Source of the DNA: Myxococcota bacterium
GTDB taxonomy: Bacteria; Myxococcota_A; UBA796; JAJRTE01
NCBI GenBank assembly: GCA_024278455.1
Contig: JAJRTE010000091.1
Location: 1 to 64,000 of the forward strand
Length of the DNA: 64,000 bases
Reading direction: 5' to 3'
The notes beneath the pieces are model-generated. The model did not search any database. It was not told where the DNA came from and was given only the letters and a program-made list of their open reading frames with translations. Positions 42,985 to 52,030 of the stretch are shown piece after piece. The first letter of the stretch is position 1; each line of letters opens with the position of its first letter. The position numbers and the translations under genes are program-made.

Positions 42985-44610
42985 CTACTCGAGGGTGACG
43001 TATTCGGGATCGTTTCCCGGGGTCGCGAACGTACCACTCACCAGGTCGTAGAAGTCCAGTTGACCCGAAACGCCCTCTTCGCGGATGTCGGTGGCAAAAA
43101 CCGTGGTGTCGTCCACGACGAAGTTGGTCCCGTCGTACGCGATCAGTTCATCCACGCTCAGCATGCGGGTCAGCCAGGCCTGATGGATCATGACCACGTC
43201 GGCCTCGGTGTAGAGGTCTCCCTCGAGCTTGTCGGGAGCGACCGCCTGACCACCGAAATAGAGCGGGTTCGTGTTGCTCGAGTCGTCGACGACGCTGGAG
43301 AGAGCGACTTCCGCTCGCTTGACACCGTTGACCCAGAATGCCAGCATGTTGGTGTCCGCGTCGAATTGAACACAAAAAGTGAGGGTCGTGTCCGGTCTCA
43401 GCACGGACGAAGAGGAGTCATCCCATCGGAAACTGTTCCAACCTCCCAAGTAGACCCACCCCAGGGCGAAAGGCGGATTTTCGTCGAGGCTGACTTGCAA
43501 TGCCACGTCGCCGGTCTTGTCCTCCCAGGCCTTGCCCCGGAAGAAATGCCAGCCGGGCCTCGCGCCTGCCGGGAATCGCACGGCCTCGAGGATGGACCAG
43601 GACCCCCCAGACATGAACCCGGCCATGTCGGAAAAGGCGAAATAGTCCTCGTCGGTGGCGGATAGCCGGAAGGCGCCCGGCGGTTGCTGTGCCCCGCACA
43701 CGTAGACAGTATCGTCGATTTCATCGTCATCCAGGACACCGTTGCCTGCATGGCCCTCGGCACTCCCGTCGTCCTCGCCCACGTCGACGCGGACCCCACC
43801 GAACGGGCAGTTCTCTCCTTCCGGCTCAGTTGCCACGTCCACCAGGCTGGACACCCCGCTGCACACGTAGCTCGATGCCGCGATCTCGTCGCTGTCGAGC
43901 GTTCCGTTGGCGTTGAGATCCGTTCCGGATTGCACGAGGACGCCGCCTGCAGGACAGTTGTCCCCCGGCGGTTCCTCGATCTGCTGGATCAGGCTCGACG
44001 GGCCTTCGCCGCTCTCGGGGGCGCAGACATAGGTGGTATCGGTGACCTCGCCGGCTTGAAGGACCCCATCTCCGTTGGTGTCCGGACCAGTCGAGATGGC
44101 CTGGCCGCCCGCAGGGCAACTGTCTCCCGCCGGTTCCGGGGAGATCGAGACGAGGGAGCCGGGCGCCCCGTCCTGTCCATCGGCTCCATCGGCCCCATCG
44201 GCTCCATCGGCCCCATCGGCTCCATCGGTCCCGTTGCACACGTAGGTCTGGTCCTGGATTTCGGCGTCGTCGAGCTGGCCGTTTCCATCGGCGTCCAGTC
44301 CCCACGTGATCCGCACACCACCAGCGGGGCAGTTGTCTCCTGGCGGTTCTTCCGATGTTTGAATGAGTGTGGTGGCGCCTTCAGATGTGGTGTTGCACAA
44401 ATAGACGGTGTTTTCAACTTCGTCCGGGTCCAGGCTCCCATTTCGGTTCGTGTCCACCCCGGTGAGGACGGCCTCACCTCCGCCATCGCAGTTTTCTCCG
44501 GGTGGTTCTTCCCGGGTTTCTATGAGACTCGTGTATCCATCTTCGGGCGGAGTTCTTCCGCAGCTTCCTAGAAAGATCGCAAGGCTGGCCAACAACAACT
44601 TTTTTCTCAT
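42985..44610 (-). CDS. Lipoprotein with Cys-containing EF-like repeats, collagen-like spacer and LamG-like domain
   Basis: A 541-residue protein. The signal MRKKLLLASLAIFLGSC ends in a lipobox with Cys17. Five repeats of ~45-50 residues follow (DUF7151-type): 'EEPPGxNCPxGG ... GxDxNxNGxLDxxEI ... YVC', each with two cysteines and a calcium-loop-like Asp/Asn-rich core. Between repeats two and three is a short collagen-like GADGADGADGADGADG tract. The C-terminal ~220 residues form a LamG/concanavalin-like sandwich (FSDMAGFMSGGSWSILEAVR, FCVQFDADTNMLAFWVNGVK). The architecture is characteristic of myxobacterial surface lipoproteins. Its role is unknown, perhaps carbohydrate binding. Confidence 0.75.
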   Translation of the reverse strand: MRKKLLLASLAIFLGSCGRTPPEDGYTSLIETREEPPGENCDGGGEAVLTGVDTNRNGSLDPDEVENTVYLCNTTSEGATTLIQTSEEPPGDNCPAGGVRITWGLDADGNGQLDDAEIQDQTYVCNGTDGADGADGADGADGADGQDGAPGSLVSISPEPAGDSCPAGGQAISTGPDTNGDGVLQAGEVTDTTYVCAPESGEGPSSLIQQIEEPPGDNCPAGGVLVQSGTDLNANGTLDSDEIAASSYVCSGVSSLVDVATEPEGENCPFGGVRVDVGEDDGSAEGHAGNGVLDDDEIDDTVYVCGAQQPPGAFRLSATDEDYFAFSDMAGFMSGGSWSILEAVRFPAGARPGWHFFRGKAWEDKTGDVALQVSLDENPPFALGWVYLGGWNSFRWDDSSSSVLRPDTTLTFCVQFDADTNMLAFWVNGVKRAEVALSSVVDDSSNTNPLYFGGQAVAPDKLEGDLYTEADVVMIHQAWLTRMLSVDELIAYDGTNFVVDDTTVFATDIREEGVSGQLDFYDLVSGTFATPGNDPEYVTLE

Positions 44611-44772
44611 CAGTGGGTCCTCAGCGTGTTGGGGGTTGGTGGGTTGCGTGTCCCCCCTGTAGGCATCGTGGCGATTTGATGTCTTATGTCAACTTCGGCA
44701 TGCTCCGCCGCAATACGGAGCGTCTGTGAAGAAGTCCAGGTGGGCCAATCAGCGACCAGGATCCCGGAGCGG

Positions 44773-47142
44773 CTACACGCCGTCCTTCTCCCGGATAGCG
44801 GCCAACACGCGCTCGGGAGTGAACGGCGCCCTGCGCATGCGGACGCCCACGGCATGGTAGATGGCGTTGGAGATCGCGGGCAGCGGGCCGTTGATGTTGA
44901 TCTCGCTCACCGATTTCGCTCCGTAGGGCCCTGTCGGTTCATAACTCGGCACCAGGATGGTCTGGATGTCCAGCCGGTCTCGAGTCGAGTAGATCTTGTA
45001 ATGCCTGAAGCTGTCGTTGAGCATCCGGCCCTTGTCGTTGAACAGGTACTCCTCGGTGAGGGCGTAGCTGATCCCGTTCAGGACCGCGCCTTCGACCTGC
45101 CCCTCGGCCAGTTTCGGGTGGAGCGCGGTTCCGCAGTCCACGGCTGCGACGTACTTCAACACCTTGACGAACCCGGTCTCCATGTCCACCTCCACCTCGG
45201 CGAAATGGGCGGCAAAGGGCGGCGGGCTTTTCTCGGTGACGCACGACGCGGTGGCGCAGATCTGCTCCTGTTCCGAGACGTAGAGCGATTCGGTGCCCAC
45301 GTCGGCCAGGGAGACCGATCGGCCGTCGTCGCTGTGCACCCGGCCTCCCCGCAGGGAAAGCGTGTCCTTGGGCCTATCGAGCATTCGTGCTGCGAAGTCC
45401 CGTATCCGGTCCGCCACCTGGGCCGCGGCTCGACGCACCGCCTCGCCCGAGAGGTAGGTGGTGGACGACGCATACGCTCCCACGTCGAACGGTGTCACAT
45501 CCGTATCGCTCGACAGCACGATGATCTGTTCCGAGGAGACGCCCAGGGTCTCCGCGGCGACCTGGGCGAGCACGGTATCACTTCCGGTCCCAATGTCCGT
45601 GGCGCCCACCAGGAGGTTGAACGAGCCGTCCTCGTTCATCTTGATCGTCGCCGCCCCCATGTCGATGTGCGGGATGCTGCTGCCCTGCATGAGCGCCGCC
45701 ATGCCCACGCCGCGCCGGAACGGGCCTGTCTCACGCCGTGCGCGTTTTTCTTTCCACCCTATCGCCCTGGCACCGACCTCGAGGCACCGGTCGAGTTCAC
45801 ACGACCCGATGGTGAACGGGACCCCTGGCTTGCCCTCGCCGAGCTTCTCGAAGATGGGCGAACTCTCTCCGGCCCGGATGTGGTGGTTCCTGCGCCATTC
45901 GACCGGGTCGGAACCCAGCTTTTCGCACAGTTCATCGATGGTGCATTCCAGGGCGAAGGCGCCCTGGGTGACGCCGTAGCCGCGGTAGGCTCCGCCCACG
46001 GGGAGGTTGGTATAGACGACACTGGCGTCGAACCGGACGTCCTTCCAGGTGTACAGGGGGAGATTCTTGCTTCCGGTGTTGGACGCCACGGTCAGCGCGT
46101 GGGAACCGTATGCGCCCGTGTTCATCAGCACGGTGAAATCGATGGCTCGAGGTGTGCCGTCGGGGTCCACCGCGGCCTTGATCCGGATGACCTGGGGGTG
46201 GCGGGTGCGCGCGGCGACGAATTCCTCCTTCCGGGTGTAGGTCATGCGCACCGGGCGGTTGGCGGCAAGCGCCAGTGCCGCGCAGAGCTGCTCGAGCAGC
46301 ACCTCCTGCTTGGCGCCGAACCCCCCGCCGATACGTGGCTTGATGACCCGGATCCTGCGGACCGGCAACTCGAGGGCCTGGGCGACGAGCCGGCGCACAT
46401 GGAAGGGCACCTGGGTGCTTGTCACGATAACCAGGCGGGCCTGGTCATCCGGGTAGGCCAGGACCACGTGCGGCTCGATCGGGCAGTGCTGGGCATACTG
46501 GGTCTCGAACTCGTGTTCGACCACTATCGCATCCGGGTCGGCGAAGGCTGTGGCGGGGTCGCCGACGGCTGCGTGGACGTGGGCGGCCAGGTTGCGCTCG
46601 GGTTCGTACCGGACCGGGATGACGACATGGGCTTCCGGTTCGTCGTGTATGACCGGCGCCCCGGCAGCCAGCGCCTTGCGGGCGTCGAGCACCGGCTCGA
46701 GGACCTCGTAGTCGACCCGGATCCTGTGCAGGGCTTCGTCGGCCGCCTCGGCCGTCTCGGCGGCGACGGCGGCGACCCTGTCCCCCACGAACCTGACCTT
46801 GTTGTCGAGGACGAAGGTGTCGTAGGGCGACGGCTCGGGGTATCCCTGTCCGGCGGTGGTGTGGGGAACCCGCGGGAGGTCCTTCCAGGTCAGGACAGCG
46901 TGCACGCCCGGAACGGTTCTTGCCTCGGTCACGTCGATGCGACGAATCCGCGCGTGCGCGTAAGGACTGGGCAGGATCTTGCCCACGAGCGTGCCGCGGA
47001 TCTCGAAATCACCGGCGTACATGGCTCGCCCGGTGGCGAGCGCTATCCCGTCGACCTTCTCCACGTTGCGCCCCACGACGTCGAATGCGACGGGATCCGG
47101 GGCACTACGATCTCGAGCGGTGTCGTCGTACCGTGTCGTCAT
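44773..47142 (-). CDS. Xanthine dehydrogenase-family molybdenum subunit
   Basis: A 789-residue protein of normal large-subunit length. The ATG at 47142 overlaps the stop of the 2Fe-2S subunit (ATGA). Family landmarks include RMTYTRKEEFVAARTRHP, IGGGFGAKQEVLLEQ, the active-site loop GGAYRGYGVTQGAFALE, GATDIGTGSDTVLAQ, and the cofactor-binding end PTGPYGAKSVSEININGPLP with the catalytic-type Glu. YRGYG argues for the xanthine dehydrogenase/4-hydroxybenzoyl-CoA reductase branch rather than true CO dehydrogenase, which has a Cys-containing loop. Substrate cannot be fixed from sequence alone. It is the last gene of a four-gene leftward operon. Confidence 0.88.
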   Translation of the reverse strand: MTTRYDDTARDRSAPDPVAFDVVGRNVEKVDGIALATGRAMYAGDFEIRGTLVGKILPSPYAHARIRRIDVTEARTVPGVHAVLTWKDLPRVPHTTAGQGYPEPSPYDTFVLDNKVRFVGDRVAAVAAETAEAADEALHRIRVDYEVLEPVLDARKALAAGAPVIHDEPEAHVVIPVRYEPERNLAAHVHAAVGDPATAFADPDAIVVEHEFETQYAQHCPIEPHVVLAYPDDQARLVIVTSTQVPFHVRRLVAQALELPVRRIRVIKPRIGGGFGAKQEVLLEQLCAALALAANRPVRMTYTRKEEFVAARTRHPQVIRIKAAVDPDGTPRAIDFTVLMNTGAYGSHALTVASNTGSKNLPLYTWKDVRFDASVVYTNLPVGGAYRGYGVTQGAFALECTIDELCEKLGSDPVEWRRNHHIRAGESSPIFEKLGEGKPGVPFTIGSCELDRCLEVGARAIGWKEKRARRETGPFRRGVGMAALMQGSSIPHIDMGAATIKMNEDGSFNLLVGATDIGTGSDTVLAQVAAETLGVSSEQIIVLSSDTDVTPFDVGAYASSTTYLSGEAVRRAAAQVADRIRDFAARMLDRPKDTLSLRGGRVHSDDGRSVSLADVGTESLYVSEQEQICATASCVTEKSPPPFAAHFAEVEVDMETGFVKVLKYVAAVDCGTALHPKLAEGQVEGAVLNGISYALTEEYLFNDKGRMLNDSFRHYKIYSTRDRLDIQTILVPSYEPTGPYGAKSVSEININGPLPAISNAIYHAVGVRMRRAPFTPERVLAAIREKDGV

Positions 47143-47615
47143 GTCGTCTCCTCCCCGGCGGCGAGGGCTGCGGCGGCCCGTTGCACGGCGTCGTACACCT
47201 TGACATAGCCGGTGCAGCGGCACAGGTTGCCATCGAGTGCGTCCTGGATGGCCTCGAGGTTTGGGGTGGGCGTCTCATCCAGGAGGACCTTGGTCGAAAG
47301 GATCATGCCGGGCATGCAAAACCCGCACTGCACCGCCCCTGCGTCCACGAAAGCCCTCTGGATAGGGTGCGGATTGGCCGGGTCGCCGAGCCCCTCGATG
47401 GTGGTCACTGAACGCCCCTCCACCTGGGCCGCGAACGTGGCGCAGGCCAACACGGTCTTCCCGTCCACGATCACCGTGCAGGCCCCGCAGTTGTTGTCCT
47501 CGCACCCCCGCCGGGCACCAAGCCATCCCTCCCGGCGGAGCACCTCGAGCAACATTTCATCCGGCCGGGCGTCGTAAGATACCGCACGGCCATTCAGCAT
47601 AAACGTCACCTTCAT
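47139..47615 (-). CDS. 2Fe-2S subunit of molybdenum hydroxylase
   Basis: A 158-residue protein starting MKVTFMLNGRAVSYDARPDE. The plant-ferredoxin-type cluster ligands are C38, C43, C46 and C58 (GCEDNNCGACTV, VLAC). The second cluster is held by C97, C100, C132 and C134 (VQCGFCMPGM, GNLCRCTGY). Length and ligands are standard for the small subunit (CoxS/XdhC type), which passes electrons from the Mo site to FAD. The gene overlaps both neighbours by 4 bases (ATGA). A much longer in-frame upstream extension is antisense noise in the FAD gene and was rejected. Confidence 0.93.
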   Translation of the reverse strand: MKVTFMLNGRAVSYDARPDEMLLEVLRREGWLGARRGCEDNNCGACTVIVDGKTVLACATFAAQVEGRSVTTIEGLGDPANPHPIQRAFVDAGAVQCGFCMPGMILSTKVLLDETPTPNLEAIQDALDGNLCRCTGYVKVYDAVQRAAAALAAGEETT

Positions 47616-48508
47616 GCGCCTTCTCCTCGCTCGATCGCTGCGACACCGACCACCTGGTCGAAACACTCGAGCAACGCGCGCTTCACCAGGACCGAGCAGA
47701 GTTCTGCACGATAGGCAGCGCTCGCCCGGAAATCGCCCAGCGGCCTGATGTGCGTCCCGACCCGGGACCCCACCTCGGCCGCCAACCCCGGCGATGGATC
47801 CTGTCCCGTCACCATGGCCTCGAGAGCCTCGAGACGTACCGGACGGGGCACGGCACACCCGACCACGATCCGACAATCCGAAACCACACCGTCGCCATCC
47901 AGGTCGACCCGCGCGGCAACCGTGGCGAAGGCATAATCGGTCTCGGTCCTGGCGAACTTGACGAACGTGCCGCCCGAACGGGCGGGAAGAGCGGGTATCT
48001 CCACCTGGGTCAACATCTCGTGGAACAGGAGTTCCTTGGCCGGGTGCACGGTCGTAAGCTTGCGAATGGGCAACCGCCTGGTCCCATTCTTCGCCGATTG
48101 CAGCACACACACCGCGTCCAGGGCGAGCAACGCGACCGGCAGGTCCGACCAGGCGTAGAGCTGCACGATGTTGCCGCCAAGTGTAATCACGTTGCGATGC
48201 ATCCGGTGGCTGATGGTTCCGGCCGCCTTGCAGAGCGTGCGGGCAACGACGGGAGGGGCGTTCAACCACTCCGCCAGGTGGTGCGCCGTCAGGACCGCGC
48301 CGAGCGTGCACCGCCCGTCCCCTTCGACCGTCGCGTGCTGCAGGGCATCGATCCGCGTGATGTCCACCAGGGCGACGATATCCGGCGAACGGCTCTCGGC
48401 GAGCGCCGTGCCGCCTCCGATCACCTTCACTTTCCCCCCCCCTTCGGCCAACAGCTCGAGGGCCTCGGGGATGGACTTCGGGTAGTACCATCGTTCAAGG
48501 TTTTTCAT
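47612..48508 (-). CDS. FAD-binding subunit of molybdenum hydroxylase
   Basis: A 298-residue protein starting MKNLERWYYPKSIPEALELL. FAD-binding motifs of the CoxM/XdhB family are present: KVIGGGTALAESR (usually AGGTDL), the second block RNVITLGGNIVQLYAWSDLP (usually 'ATIGGN'), and TDYAFATVAARVDLD. The C-terminal CO-dehydrogenase flavoprotein domain ends VVGVAAIERGEGA. Transcription order FAD, Fe-S, Mo matches coxMSL-type operons. The MoaD-like gene lies 90 bases upstream. Confidence 0.9.
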   Translation of the reverse strand: MKNLERWYYPKSIPEALELLAEGGGKVKVIGGGTALAESRSPDIVALVDITRIDALQHATVEGDGRCTLGAVLTAHHLAEWLNAPPVVARTLCKAAGTISHRMHRNVITLGGNIVQLYAWSDLPVALLALDAVCVLQSAKNGTRRLPIRKLTTVHPAKELLFHEMLTQVEIPALPARSGGTFVKFARTETDYAFATVAARVDLDGDGVVSDCRIVVGCAVPRPVRLEALEAMVTGQDPSPGLAAEVGSRVGTHIRPLGDFRASAAYRAELCSVLVKRALLECFDQVVGVAAIERGEGA

Positions 48509-48598
48509 GGGAATCCTTCTCGCTGGACAACTGGAAGCAACAACAGGGCCTTGAGAGCGATGGGCGAGCCGCGGCCAGGCACACACCTCGAACGCCCA

Positions 48599-48832
48599 TC
48601 AGCCGCCGCCGATGGGAACCATCAACGTCACCTCGTCACCTTCCTTCAACGGCGCATGGAGCCCAGCCACGTCCCCTCCTACGGCGACCCGAAAGAACCG
48701 TGCTTGCACCGCCGGGTACCCGAGCGCCTCGAGAAGGACGCGCACCGTGGCCCCGTCCTCGAGGTCCACCCACTCCCGGGTCTTGCCGGTGGGCAATACC
48801 ACCGGCCCCGTAACGCGAACCGATACCTTCAC
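48599..48832 (-). CDS. MoaD/ThiS-family ubiquitin-like sulfur carrier
   Basis: A 77-residue protein. The GTG at 48832 follows GGAG and begins the family's first strand (VKVSVRVTGPVVLPTG). The frame is open 30 codons further upstream without a good site. The fold elements VDLEDGATVRVLLEALGYPA and GLHAPLKEGDEVTLMVPIGGG end in the Gly-Gly tail needed for adenylation and thiocarboxylation. MoaD supplies sulfur for molybdopterin. A dedicated copy at the head of a molybdenum-hydroxylase operon suggests specialised cofactor maturation or sulfuration for this enzyme; no moaE or moeB is adjacent. Confidence 0.75.
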   Translation of the reverse strand: MKVSVRVTGPVVLPTGKTREWVDLEDGATVRVLLEALGYPAVQARFFRVAVGGDVAGLHAPLKEGDEVTLMVPIGGG

Positions 48833-49108
48833 CCCGCTCTCCGTCGAACGGCGAACACCTGCTTTCTCGAGCGGCGCCGCCACGCCGTCCTGGCCGCCGC
48901 TCGCCACGGTCTTGCCGGCCAAGTCGTGCCATGATACCGCATGATGGCCGCTTTGTCAGCCTCGAGCTGCCACTTCAGCAGGACATCGCCGGGTGCTCCG
49001 CACCGGGACAGGCCCCTCCCTGGAATCCTCGCATCGAATCGTCTCTCGTGGCACAATGCCTCGAGACGCCGCGCTGAACGTCTCGAGGAGGGGGGAAGGA
49101 CAGGACAG

Positions 49109-49696
49109 ATGACACGGTTTTCGGGCGTGGTGTACCTGGACCGCGACGGAACGTTGATAGAACACCACCCCTACCTGTCGGACCCGGCTCTCGTCGCCCT
49201 GGTCGATGGCGCAGGGGAGGCGGTGGCCCGTCTCAATCGGGCGATGGTGGCGGTGGTCCTGGTCACCAACCAGTCGGGGCTGGCTCGAGGCCTCGTTACG
49301 GACGGGCAGCTTGCCGCCATTCACGCGCGCCTGGTGTCCCTCCTGGCCGCCCACGGCGCGCGGCTGGACGCGCTCTACCACTGCCCGCACCTGCCGGACG
49401 GCGCCGTGGCGAGGTACCGCCGGTCATGCCGGTGCCGAAAGCCTGCGCCGGGCATGGTGGAGCGCGCGGTACGCGACCTCGAGCTACGCGGCCTCCCGGC
49501 CTGGGTCGTCGGGGACGACGAGCGGGACGTGGGTCTGGCTGCGGCCGCCGGTGCCACATCGATCCTGGTCCGCACCGGCCACGGCGCCGCGACGGCGCGA
49601 CGCATACCGAATGGCCTACTCCGCCCGAATCACGTGACCGCCGACGTGGGCAAGGCCGTGGCCCTGGTGTTGCAGCAGTTGCGACAACGGGATTGA
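49109..49696 (+). CDS. gmhB: D-glycero-D-manno-heptose-1,7-bisphosphate 7-phosphatase (HAD, GmhB-type)
   Basis: A 195-residue protein starting MTRFSGVVYLDRDGTLIEHH after a purine-rich ribosome site. The HAD nucleophile motif is YLDRDGTL, motif II is VLVTNQSGL, motif III lies in CRKPAPGM, and motif IV is VVGDDERDVGLAAAAG. The GmhB/HisB zinc loop is visible in YHCPHLPDG and SCRCRKP. GmhB removes the 7-phosphate in ADP-heptose synthesis for LPS core; histidinol phosphatase (HisB-N) is the alternative. No other heptose or histidine genes are adjacent. Confidence 0.8.
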   Translation: MTRFSGVVYLDRDGTLIEHHPYLSDPALVALVDGAGEAVARLNRAMVAVVLVTNQSGLARGLVTDGQLAAIHARLVSLLAAHGARLDALYHCPHLPDGAVARYRRSCRCRKPAPGMVERAVRDLELRGLPAWVVGDDERDVGLAAAAGATSILVRTGHGAATARRIPNGLLRPNHVTADVGKAVALVLQQLRQRD

Positions 49697-49734
49697 TCCA
49701 TCCAGACGCTGGAACGGCCGCCTTCCTGGCGGTG

Positions 49735-50973
49735 CTACTCGAAAACCTTCTCTTCCTCGGCGTCGGCGTGCTCGGCGTCACGCTCGAAATCCCGCTCCGG
49801 CGAAACGTCTCGAGCCTGGCGCTTGTACCACTCGTGGGCGATTATCTGGCTCATGATCTCGTTCGTGCCGGTCCAGATGCTGGCCAGGCCGAGGTCTCTC
49901 ACGATACGCTCCACGGGGTAGATGTTGGTGTAGCCGATACCCCCCATCACCTGCATGCTGAGCCGCGCGACCTTCTGGCAGGATTCGGTGACGAATTTCT
50001 TGGTTTCACTGACCAGTCTCCGGACCTCGCTCGCGGGACCCCCGCTGTCGACCGCCCTGGCCGTGGTGTACACCATGCTCGAGCAGGCGTCGAGCAGCAT
50101 GGCGGCCTCCGCGACCTGGAAGCTGACGCCCTGGAAGTCCCGGATCGGGCGCCCGAATGCCTTGCGTTTCGAGGAATACCGCGTGGCGATGTCCAGGGCG
50201 GGACGTGCGGCCCCGATGGTCATGGCAGCGGTCCCCAGGCGCTCGGGTATCATCATGGGATAGAACACCTCGATGGCTCCGTCGACCCGGCCGAGGACGT
50301 TGGTATCGGGCACGACCACGTCCTTGAAGGAGACTCGAGCCGCGCCCCCACCCCTGCATCCCATGAGCCCGTACAGGTAATCCGTGGTCACCCCGGGCCC
50401 GCGGTCGACCAGGAAGCAGGTCAGCCCCTTGTGCGGGGGGGCGTCCGGATTGGTCCGGGCGTACACGAGGAAGAAGTCGGCGGCGTCCCCCCCGACGATG
50501 AAGCGTTTCTGCCCGTTCAGGATCCAGTTGTCTCCTTCTCGAACAGCCTTCGAGGTGGTACCGAAGAAGTCGGAACCGCCTCGAGGCTCGGTCAGGCATT
50601 CGGCGGCGAATATCTTCCCGGCCAGGGTGGGCCGGACATACCGCTCCTTCTGTTCGTCCGTGCCGAGGTGGACGATGGCGTCGCAGACGAGTTCCGCACC
50701 GACGCCGAACACGCAGCCGAACATGTAGCCGAGGGTGGCGACCTCTTCCATGACGAGGCACGTGTCGACCCAGGTGAGCCCCCTTCCCCCCCACTCTCGC
50801 GGGTACCGCACGCCGAGCAGGTTGCGCCGGCCGGCCTCGCCCAGGAACTCGGCGGGAAACGTGACCTCGTCGCGGTCCATGGCCAGCACCAGGTCTCGAG
50901 GTATCGATCGAACGAGATCTCGAGCCTCCTCGACGAGCGCTCGTTGCGTCGTGGTCAGCAGGTGTGTGAGCAT
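49735..50973 (-). CDS. Acyl-CoA dehydrogenase
   Basis: A 412-residue protein starting MLTHLLTTTQRALVEEARDL after GGAGAG. Family signatures: FAAECLTEPRGGSDFFGTTS (FAD/substrate loop), WILNGQKRFIVGG, ERLGTAAMTIGAARPALDIA, the C-terminal QVMGGIGYTNIYPVERIVRD and IWTGTNEIMSQIIAHEW. Acyl-CoA dehydrogenases oxidise acyl-CoA to trans-2-enoyl-CoA with FAD. Length is a little over normal because of an acidic tail. It is divergent from an SDR gene, with a 221-base spacer that includes a promoter candidate, suggesting a shared lipid-metabolic role. Confidence 0.92.
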   Translation of the reverse strand: MLTHLLTTTQRALVEEARDLVRSIPRDLVLAMDRDEVTFPAEFLGEAGRRNLLGVRYPREWGGRGLTWVDTCLVMEEVATLGYMFGCVFGVGAELVCDAIVHLGTDEQKERYVRPTLAGKIFAAECLTEPRGGSDFFGTTSKAVREGDNWILNGQKRFIVGGDAADFFLVYARTNPDAPPHKGLTCFLVDRGPGVTTDYLYGLMGCRGGGAARVSFKDVVVPDTNVLGRVDGAIEVFYPMMIPERLGTAAMTIGAARPALDIATRYSSKRKAFGRPIRDFQGVSFQVAEAAMLLDACSSMVYTTARAVDSGGPASEVRRLVSETKKFVTESCQKVARLSMQVMGGIGYTNIYPVERIVRDLGLASIWTGTNEIMSQIIAHEWYKRQARDVSPERDFERDAEHADAEEEKVFE

Positions 50974-51120
50974 GTCTCTCCTCTCCCCGTATCGGTGGCA
51001 AGCCTTTCCGGCCATTGCCGGTCAGTGACGAAGCCGGGCCCCGGTGGCCGCGAACCATCGGGCGTCGAGTGCGCACATCGCACCTTCGACGGTCCCACAA
51101 CGGGTTCTACCAGAATGCAC

Positions 51121-51149
51121 TTCATTCCTCAACGGGAACTTGCTATGAT
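51121..51149 (+). promoter_or_regulatory. Putative promoter for the SDR gene
   Basis: TTCATT (51121-51126) and TATGAT (51144-51149) are separated by 17 bases, with TGC before the -10 element. The start codon at 51195 follows an AGGAGG site. Confidence 0.4.
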
Positions 51150-51194
51150 GGCCTCGTCCGGACTCGCGCTTGGAAAACGAAGGAGGACGCCTAC

Positions 51195-52004
51195 ATGAAA
51201 GACGTGAAAGACAAAAACGTGATCATCACCGGGGCAGCGATGGGGATGGGCAAGATCTTTGCCAGGAAGTTCGCCCTGGACGGCGCCCGGCTCGTCCTCG
51301 TGGACGTAAACGAGGAGGCATTGAAGCACACCGGTGACGAGATCCGGGGGTTGGGGGCCGAGGTGGCGACCTACGTCTGCGACCTGTCGAAACGCAGCAA
51401 CGTGGAGGAGCTGGCGGACAAGGTCCACGCGGAAGTCGGCAAGATGGACGTGGTGGTCAACAACGCCGGAGTCGTGTTCGGCGGCCCGTTCCTCGAGATC
51501 GACCAGGACAGGCACGATCTCACCCTGAACGTGAACGCGATGGCGGTCATCTGGATGACTCGAGCCTTCCTGCCGGACATGATCGAGAAGGGGGCGGGGC
51601 ATTTCCTGAACATGGCTTCCGCCTCCGGCCTCCTGGGGCTGCCGAAGGGGGCGAGCTACGCGGCCAGCAAGTGGGCGGTGATCGGATTCGGCGAGTCCAT
51701 CCGCCTCGAGATGGCCGAAATGGGACACAAGAACATCAAGGTGACCACCGTGGCGCCGAGCTACATCCGGACCGGGATGTTCGACGGGGTCAACGCCCCC
51801 CTCATGACACCCATCCTGGACCCGGAAGACGTGGTGGAGAAGGCCTACCGGGCGTTCAAGAACGACCGGATCATCATGCTCGAGCCGTTCATGGTCAAGG
51901 TCACACCGTTCCTCAAGGGCGTTCTGCCGCCGCCGATCTTCGACGCGGTCGGGAAGCTCTTCGGCGTCACGCGCAGCATGGACGCCTGGAAGGGGCACGG
52001 CTGA
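51195..52004 (+). CDS. Short-chain dehydrogenase/reductase
   Basis: A 269-residue classical SDR. The cofactor loop is ITGAAMGMGKIFARKF, with Asp in LVLVDVNEEAL suggesting NAD(H) preference. NNAG motif VVNNAGVVFGGP, catalytic Ser in NMASASGLLG, and YAASK with the Tyr-Lys pair follow. The C-terminal ~30 residues contain a hydrophobic stretch (VKVTPFLKGVLPPPIFDAVG) often seen in lipid-acting SDRs that touch membranes. It lies between acyl-CoA dehydrogenase and alkyl-DHAP synthase genes, so an acyl-chain or alkyl-glycerol substrate is plausible. That assignment is inference. Confidence 0.88.
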   Translation: MKDVKDKNVIITGAAMGMGKIFARKFALDGARLVLVDVNEEALKHTGDEIRGLGAEVATYVCDLSKRSNVEELADKVHAEVGKMDVVVNNAGVVFGGPFLEIDQDRHDLTLNVNAMAVIWMTRAFLPDMIEKGAGHFLNMASASGLLGLPKGASYAASKWAVIGFGESIRLEMAEMGHKNIKVTTVAPSYIRTGMFDGVNAPLMTPILDPEDVVEKAYRAFKNDRIIMLEPFMVKVTPFLKGVLPPPIFDAVGKLFGVTRSMDAWKGHG

Positions 52005-52030
52005 GCGCGTCCGCGCTGCCGGTCCCTCAA

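Noticed and set aside
44687-44692. Perfect TTGACA (minus strand) upstream of the repeat lipoprotein
   Set aside because: No acceptable -10 element at 16-18 bases, so it was not listed as a promoter.
47616-48491. Upstream extension of the 2Fe-2S subunit frame
   Set aside because: Arg/Gly-rich sequence overlapping the FAD subunit in another frame; family start MKVTFMLNGR is at 47615.
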